Positions 58,201 to 64,000 of a stretch of 64,000 bases of DNA are shown here, piece after piece; position 1 is the first letter of the stretch; each line of letters opens with the position of its first letter. The stretch is from the NCBI GenBank assembly GCA_024734495.1, contig JALMQS010000088.1:2232001-2296000 (forward strand), in the 5' to 3' direction. The stretch comes from Forficula auricularia. Lineage: Eukaryota > Arthropoda > Insecta > Dermaptera > Forficulidae. A program made the position numbers and the translations under genes. The notes beneath the pieces were generated by a model. That model saw only the letters and a list, made by a program, of their open reading frames with translations, was not told the origin of the DNA and made no database searches.

Positions 58201-61200
58201 TGATTTTTAGGAATGATAAAACTAAATCCAACTTTATCAAATGAAATTTTAAATATTGTCAATTTTAATCCAATTATAATACAAACATTAATTAAACACA
58301 ATCAAGGATATTCTACAAGTACAAGAAAGTCGTTTTTAATTTTTATCATTACTCTACTTTCCTGTGGAATTGATGGTGCTCTAAAATTATTAATTGATAG
58401 CAAAGGTATTTAATTTTATATTCGTATTCATACCCCTAGAAGTGAAAAATGTGAAATGCCCAAATAATCCTAAAAATCAATTAGGTATTGATAGATAGCT
58501 AAGGCTCGAGGTCATAAAATATTATATATATATAATATAATTATATTTAATTGTTGCAAATCATTTGAAAATTGAAATTAAAGTCGTATTTATATTATTT
58601 TCACTTTTATTTACCTACTATAATATAATAGTATGATAAAATATCGATCATGTGATTTGTAATGGTTGCCTTGGTTTATACAAAGATAATTTATTGTAAG
58701 TTGATGACGTTTTGATCTTTTCTAAAGCTATTTTCAAGTGTTGATTGATGCATGACAAAGTGCAAGACATCGATTTTTGAACTATGTTTATTTATGATGC
58801 CCTATCTCATCCCATGTATTTCGATGAAGAAATCGCTCTCAAACTTGTACTTAATAAAAATATATAAAAATGAATACAATTCTTTAATAACAATCACAAA
58901 AAGTTTATTGATATTTCAAAAAGTGAGTGTTTTATTATTTTTTTCAAAAGCAACTATCTTTTAAAAAAACTTTATTGAAAAAGAGAAAATTTATTCTTAA
59001 GCGTTTAAACTTACGTACCCTCCATAACATTCAATTCTTGCAAAACATAATTTCCTCGATTAATTTACATTTAAGCAGACTTAAAAATTGGGAATCTCAA
59101 ATACTTAAATGCGGACAAGACAATATGTTGTCTAATTTCCAGACGCGGGGAGCTTGGTTACATTTCCTTTGATTCGAGCTCAGTGCAGTTTTGGGACAAA
59201 ATAGATTATCAATGTTGGGTGACACTTTGGGGTCTTTTCTTTCTTGCAATGACCACATGAGTTCTGTAGCTAAAGCTGCTGCATGCAAGCTTGGCTTTCT
59301 TTTCCGGCCAGACACTCTTCCACTTCCAGTCAACTTCATATCCTATACTTCGCCCCTGTCTAGAATATCTCGCATCTGTGGTGAGGAGCCTCCAAGCATT
59401 CCTTTGCTACCTTGGATTCAATTCAGAAGCGAGCTATTAGACTAATAAGAGGTCCTGCATTAACTGACGCTCTTGACTCCCTGGCTCATAATACTAGAAT
59501 TGTCTCTGTTAATAGATAATAGCATGCCGTTTTTTCTGTTGAGAAAAAAATCAATAATACTTCCCTAAAACTTCGTGTGCACGAAATACACGATTTTCAA
59601 AAATATTCAACAGTCCTTTCGATTAAATTAGATACTAACCAATCCAACACATTCGCCAATTCGTTCATCCCTATGACTTCTAGAGATTGTAACTTACTTC
59701 CCCAGTCCGTCTTCTCGCTACATATAACCTTCATTCTTTCAAGAACTACATCTACAGATACCTTCAACTCCGATCCAATCCCTGAAATTTCTTCTTTTCA
59801 CGATACAAGGGCTACAGAGGTTGTACCTTTTTGGTGCAAATTCTTATTGTATCAATATCATTATATATACAAAAATTAATAAACGTTTTTGTGATTGATC
59901 TTAAAGAATATTCATTTATCTATATATATAAAATTAAGGTTTTGTCTGTACATTGGTCCAAATGACGCCAAATTTTGGTTGCACACGTTTCAAGCAAAGT
60001 TATGAACGAAAACATCCTCAACAAAATTCCTGTATATCTGTCTGTATGTTTCCGTGGTTTCCGCGAAAAGTTTCTCACGATTCACGTAAAAACGTCTGAA
60101 GGGATTATTATGAAATTTCATATTTGCATCATGTCTTCTAACTTATATTTATAGCTATATAACGTTTTGATATTTTGACCCCAAAAGGGGGTTGGGGGGC
60201 ACACGAATGAAAATTATTAAATAACTCCTAAACTATTAACTCTACGGCAAATTTTATTATGAGCAAAGTTGTAGGGGATGTTGGGCACGGCTGAATGGTG
60301 GGGGGAGTGGGGTGTGAGGGTGGGGTTCGTGGGTTGGAGGTCCAGGGGGCGTGCCCCCTGGCTAGCAAGAGGGCCGCCGAAGTTATAAAATAACCAATAA
60401 TTTATTTAAAATATTAAAAATATATATTGTTAATTTTCTATTTAAAAACATTTCGAATCACGATTATTTCTCAGGATCATTTTTCAAACACATTGCTAAA
60501 ACCCACATCGATCGATTTTTTAATTAGTTTTTTAATATTTTAGCAGAATAACTAATTTCACTTTACTATTAATATCAGTTTTAAAATATTAACTATTAAT
60601 CTTAGTTTTAAATATTAATTAACTAATTAATATTTTTTATTTTTCAGTTTATATTATAAATAGCATTTTCCATGGTCTAATTTACGATGATCCAAATATT
60701 ATCACTTTATTATTTAAAGCTTTGACCACACATATTCTTGAAAATAAGAATATTTTCAAAACAAAAAAAATGTACTTATTTAAATGGAAATTTATAAGAC
60801 AACTATTTAATCTTTATTCTTGGAAAGGTCCGAAAAATTGGAAAAAAGCTAACAAAGATAATATAGTATTTGAACCAATCGAGGTAATATTTTTTTCAAC
60901 TTATATTAAAGGCTCTATTCCCAAGCGTTTTTTTCGGTGGATCTGTCTTTGCCCAAATACAAGCAAACTTCAATCTTATCTTAAAACGGCTCTAACGATT
61001 TCGCTAAAAATTGGGGTACTTATCAAGTCTCATGAGTTATTAGTCGTGTATCAAATTTTAATCCGATTGAAATATAGGAGGGGGGGGGGGGGCGGTAATG
61101 TGTAAATTAGTCATGCCGCAAAATAAATATTTTAATCGTTCATATTTCGTTTTCGGTAAGTCGCAGAGCCTTGAAATTTAAAACTTAAGCTATCTAGAGG

Positions 61201-63433
61201 CTACAAGAGGTACCACAAGATTTTGGCTAAAATAGAAGAACCGAAAGTTGATGTTTATGTACTTGAAAATGTACCCCCCTGCGTTTCGCAACTATTTTTG
61301 GCTAAAATAGAAGAACCGAAAGTTGATGTTTATGTACTTGAAAATGTCTACCCCCCACCACCCCCCCCCCCGCGTTTCGCAACTATAAATCTCAGAGCTA
61401 CGAAATTTGATATAATTTGTAGACCTCCACCCATTAGAAAGTGCATATATCAATAGAAAAAAGTTTCACTTTTGTCGTGCATGGATTCCACGCACACATT
61501 TTTTATTTATTTAATTCAGAATCCAAATAAAAATAGACCTTTTTTCCAGAATTTTAAATTAAAAATAATATTAATATATACTTTTAACTGAAGCAAAAAG
61601 TTACCGAGGATCGCTCGGTGCTCCAGGGATTTATACTTTAACCGCGACAGCCTCAGAAAAGATTGAACCCATTGTAAGAAAAAATTGAAGCTATGGTCCC
61701 CAAAAAGCTGACCATCTTGTCCTACCGGCTCAAAACAATTCTGGCTTATATCGAATGTGTAGTAACCTGCAATTCACCCCTCCCTCCCCCCTATCTCTCC
61801 AATCTCATTATCCATAGCTTTGATAAAGCTGAAAAATTCGCTTCTAATATCTTCTCGTTCAACTGAAATTTGGACAACAAAGGACTATCTATTCTCCTAG
61901 GAACCCAATATTCCTGAAGATTATTAAAAAATTGAAGATCAATTCTTCCCAGAGCATATTCCGATTAATTATTCTTTTTAAAAAGTGCGTCCCATCCTTT
62001 CAAAATGATTCAAACTATCCATAAATTTCGATATGTTTCTGGAGAGCCCTAAACTAGCCAGAATTCAACTAAATGAAAAAAAGGGGTCCCTGCCAACGTC
62101 AACAACTACCGATCCATTAAAATCACATCCGTTCTATATAAAATCAAAGAAAAGATCGTCAACGAGTAATTTAGAATTAAATAAATTAATAAAAAAAAAT
62201 GAAATACCAAAGCCAAATTTTTTAGAAAGTATCTGTCTTCAGGAGATATTCTAACAAAGATAACTCATATTTGGAATAAAGCCCTCAAGATCGGCAAAGA
62301 GACTTTCGCATTAACTTTAAACATTTCAAAGGCCTTCGATCTGGTTTGCATAAAAATCTTCTTGCTAATTTCCTGCCTTTGGTTTTATCTCGAGAGTCTG
62401 CAACTGTTTTGAAATCTTTCTCTCAAACCTTAGTTAAGTTTGAGGTTAATGAAATATATTGGCCATTTCCTTCACTCCAGGTCATGCTCATTTTTCATGT
62501 TCATGGTCTTTCGAGACCCACGTTTGCACATATGTTCAATTGCCATATACGGCTGACAGATCCTCCTTATAAACTCACTTATAATTCTTAAATAAAATTT
62601 ATTTATTAAATAATGAATTACCATATAAACAAGTTGGTGTATCAAATAATAAGAAAATACTAATACTCATACTATTTTTGCAGGTTGATCAAGAAGAACT
62701 TGATATTGTTGTAGAAAATTTAAATCATTTTCTTCTTAAATTATGTACCTCTCCCAAATTTGGAATTATATTCCAAGATAATAATTTAGGTCAATCCGAT
62801 GTAAATTGTAATAGTTTGTTATTATCATCATTAAAGGTAAACAAAGTAAATTTGATTTAAAAAATTTAAATTTAAATATTTTTCAAACAAAATTTTGATT
62901 TTAGGATATACATGAACTTTGTAATAATACTAATTGTAGAAAAATAATAATTAAAATAATGGTAGCATGTCCCGACTTGATTAAACATATATTTTTAAAT
63001 TTAAAAACCAATCTAGAACCAATTAATTCTGTTTCTTGGTTTAACTTGATGGATTTCATAAAAGAGGTAAGTCTCTAATATTTGATTTTTGATTTCTATA
63101 TAATTATTTATTTATCACTTTTAAATATTATATTTTTAGACATTGAGGAATCAAAATTTTGAAAAAACTCTTCGAATATGTTTGCCGAATTTATCAATTA
63201 AAGACAGTGTGAATGCAATTCATTGGATGACATCGCCTATAATTCTTTTAAAATCAATTGAAGAAGATATGTTGACTCATGAAGTATTGAAAATTCAGCA
63301 TGAAGGCTTAAATCTTCTTCATCTCTGCTTAAGTAGAATCGAATATTTCTTTTCATCCTTAGAGTTATGGAAAGAATTTCAACCCGACTTTAAAAATGAA
63401 GTGAAAGAAAAATTGATTTCTAAAATTAAAACA
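52289..63433 (+). CDS. URB1: URB1 (NPA1), 5' eight exons; gene continues past the window
   Basis: URB1 is a large nucleolar helical-repeat protein needed for early 60S ribosomal subunit assembly. Exons, with consistent phases and GT-AG borders: 52289-52403, 55598-55775, 57982-58124, 58211-58405, 60648-60883, 62684-62836, 62905-63066, 63140-63433. The start MKRAISTPNEENEEVPTKRL has a basic nuclear-type N-terminus. Then come KYIKPLNNVLNNVGARQIKS, NKNIFKTKKMYLFKWKFIRQ, LKLCTSPKFGIIFQDNNLG, ACPDLIKHIFLNLKTNLEPI and TLRNQNFEKTLRICLPNLSI, all in the order of animal URB1 and within the Npa1 domain. About 490 codons are here; the animal family is around 2,000 residues, so most of the gene lies to the right. 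Introns 1, 2 and 5 carry transposons. No disabling change is seen. Confidence 0.92.
52939..53626. mobile_element. Foldback element, ~250-bp arms, in URB1 intron 1
   Basis: The left arm starts 'tagatgaaggaggaggtatc' and the right arm ends with its inverse. Both contain 'gacgtttcggcctgaatttt' and 'ggccatcttcagtc' blocks and 'agttgaccaagttggttgtt'. The arms differ by small changes. The spacer (53190-53390) contains a T-run and no gene. It is non-autonomous. Confidence 0.85.
53700..54290 (+). mobile_element. RTE-like reverse transcriptase fragment
   Basis: Across frames the + strand gives KSPGPDNISNEMLKYGGGEL, then pieces of the IPIFKKG...NNYRG...LLNT region, EEQQGFRKNRSTTDAIF and a decayed CFIDLKKAFDQV. 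This order (RT motifs 0-3) is that of RTE-type and related LINEs. At least four frameshifts or stops occur, and the YxDD box is missing. Confidence 0.8.
54447..55134 (+). mobile_element. TTAA-flanked non-autonomous element, copy 2
   Basis: It is flanked by TTAA (54443-54446 and 55135-55138), with inverted ends 'gtagttgtttcgcg' and 'ggtgaaacaactacc'. It is closely similar over its whole length to the copy at 28741. No transposase is present. It lies in URB1 intron 1, 460 bp before exon 2. The stretch 54300-54440 has a (TA)n tract. Confidence 0.78.
55938..56203. mobile_element. MITE with 'ggaaggcagcccaggg' TIRs
   Basis: The left end 'aatgtaatggaaggcagccc' and right end 'gggctgccttcctttacatt' are inverted with one mismatch. 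The interior contains 'ccctgaagaaggagg' and 'cctccgaaacgtcggctt'. It is 266 bp long, in URB1 intron 2. Confidence 0.85.
56527..57665. mobile_element. Large foldback element with nested palindromes
   Basis: Outer arms: 'gaaggatttcgatgaac' and 'ccaaattcaaagaaagagaa' on the left, inverse 'ttctctttctttgaatttgg' and 'atccaaatccttcc' on the right. Inside are a ~110-bp palindrome (56660-56770, 'acttggtaggtttcacatta' and inverse), a second pair around 'cctttttcaaagtgag'-type arms (56970-57010), and a third (57285-57430, 'catggggtcaatatcgtatgg' type arms). It shares 'ggacaacctctttgtttctc' with 20420. No ORF of note. Confidence 0.75.
59090..59875 (+). mobile_element. Jockey-like LINE, degenerate C-terminal RT and 3' end
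   Basis: It encodes, over several frames, [50 protein letters not shown], a decayed LIRGPALTDALDSLAHNT region, and NTFANSFIPMTSRDCNLLPQ. The 3' UTR 'gttgtacctttttggtgcaa' ends in 'attatatacaaaa'. It belongs to the same subfamily as 44175 and 45000, distinct from the 15407 subfamily, whose 3' UTR differs. Confidence 0.8.
59919..60364 (+). mobile_element. Non-autonomous Helitron-like element with 3' hairpin
   Basis: The left end is A|TCTATATATATAAAATTAAGG at 59919. The right end is a perfect GC-rich hairpin (60341-60360, nine-base stem with a two-base loop) directly followed by CTAG (60361-60364). TC...CTRR ends and a 3' hairpin are the Helitron hallmarks. The base after CTAG is C rather than the expected T, and the hairpin abuts CTAG more closely than usual, so the right border needs checking. 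The interior matches copies at 317 and 37919. It lies in URB1 intron 4. Confidence 0.72.
61070..61400 (+). repeat. Tandem ~85-bp duplication with poly(G)/poly(C) tracts
   Basis: Two units share 'ttttggctaaaatagaagaa', 'ccgaaagttgatgtttatgt' and 'acttgaaaatgt', then a C-rich run and 'gcgtttcgcaact' (about 61219-61296 and 61297-61384). The second has a much longer C-run (61351-61372). A poly(G) run stands at 61079-61092. It is probably part of a decayed transposon. Confidence 0.7.
61985..62590 (+). mobile_element. Jockey-like LINE, RT core fragment
   Basis: Frameshifted + strand reading gives GVPANVNNYRSIKITSVLYK, then SGDILTKITHIWNKALKIGK and ETFALTLNISKAFDLVCIKI, and LLISCLWF. This is RT motifs 1-3 of jockey-type ORF2 (NYRPI.ITS...; D.SKAFD.VWH). 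The second catalytic Asp pair is absent. Stops and deletions make it inert. It ends 95 bp before URB1 exon 6. Confidence 0.78.
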
Positions 63434-63689
63434 GTAGGTTTATATGTTTTATTATTTATTTTCTTTTGATAATATATATATATTTTGTTTTTTATAATAT
63501 TAACATTGAAATGGTTTATACCGAGATTACCCATAAAATAGTTACAAATAAAACTGACAGGAGCACAAAAAAGCCTAATAAAAAAAACAAAAAAAAAAAA
63601 ACGAACAACGATGAGGCTGTTAAAACGTATTTATTCATTCACTTTCAACGCTTTTTTATTTTGATATTTCCAATGCATATTACAAACCA

Positions 63690-64000
63690 GTAGCGTAGCT
63701 AGAACTTTTGCCGTCCGGGGCGGTCTCCAATTTGCCTCCCTTTCTAAGTCAATCAAATGGTGGTTTTTATAAATTAATAAACATAAATAAATAATTGTAA
63801 TTGAGACAAACTATAGGTGGGGAACTTTTTTACCATTGGAAGGAGGCCTCATAAGTTGATATAGGTACCCCTATAAATGCAACTTTTATAAAAATACAAG
63901 TTACTTTTTTAAAGGCCAGAAGAAACTTGCCACAGGTTCCCCACCTATGAGACAAAACGTATATCTAATTTACAAAAAAAAATTACTATTAAATATTTTT
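63690..64000. mobile_element. Truncated hAT-type end plus an inverted repeat
   Basis: 'cagtagcgtagctagaactt' (63690) resembles the common CAGTGGCGTAGC hAT-type terminus. Its partner lies outside the window. A second small structure, 'actataggtggggaac' (63810) with 'gttccccacctatgag' (63935), is a ~140-bp inverted repeat. Both are in URB1 intron 8. Confidence 0.55.

Noticed and set aside
61223..61456. 77-codon ORF with internal duplication and proline run
   Set aside because: It translates a recent 85-bp tandem duplication plus a poly(C) tract in an intron.

Overview
The window is AT-rich, intron-bearing, transposon-saturated animal nuclear DNA. Exons have GT-AG introns, and the repeats include jockey-like and RTE-like non-LTR elements, a tRNA-derived SINE, Helitron, hAT, mariner-like, Harbinger-like and TTAA-flanked elements. 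Together these point to an arthropod, most likely an insect. The species cannot be named from the sequence. A 100-N assembly gap lies at 34831-34930.

Three multi-exon genes run on the + strand. (1) Positions 1117-34098: a secreted PDGF/VEGF-family growth factor (Pvf-like), six recognisable exons, with introns that hold most of the first 33 kb. (2) Positions 40165-47927: a CDK1 (cdc2)-like kinase gene with all catalytic motifs but one-base deletions in each of its last two exons. (3) Positions 52289-63433 and beyond the right edge: the 5' part (eight exons, about 490 codons) of URB1/NPA1, a nucleolar factor for 60S ribosome assembly. The three genes show no operon-like or pathway link.

Two further gene-like units sit inside Pvf introns. 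A broken PARP1 copy (25126-25723) has an internal deletion, two frameshifts and a downstream A-run. An intact 223-codon minus-strand ORF with an NTF2-like region (26749-27420) also carries a downstream A-run and is visibly richer in G+C than its surroundings.

The rest is layered mobile DNA. Highlights: a 119-bp tandem array that turns into its own inverted repeat (3652-5045), with relatives at 18858 and 50624; a family ending in a CATACAGGGTATGG-type terminus whose ~95-bp internal module also occurs in a Helitron-like family; three hAT-type insertions with 8-bp target duplications, two of them inside the same older mariner-like region; two TTAA-flanked ~700-bp elements; a SINE inserted in a LINE; and many near-perfect palindromes, several inside introns. 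No CRISPR, rRNA or functional tRNA gene was seen. I did not find a convincing new multi-gene system; the most unusual material is the set of modular and palindromic repeat families and the two intronic gene copies.
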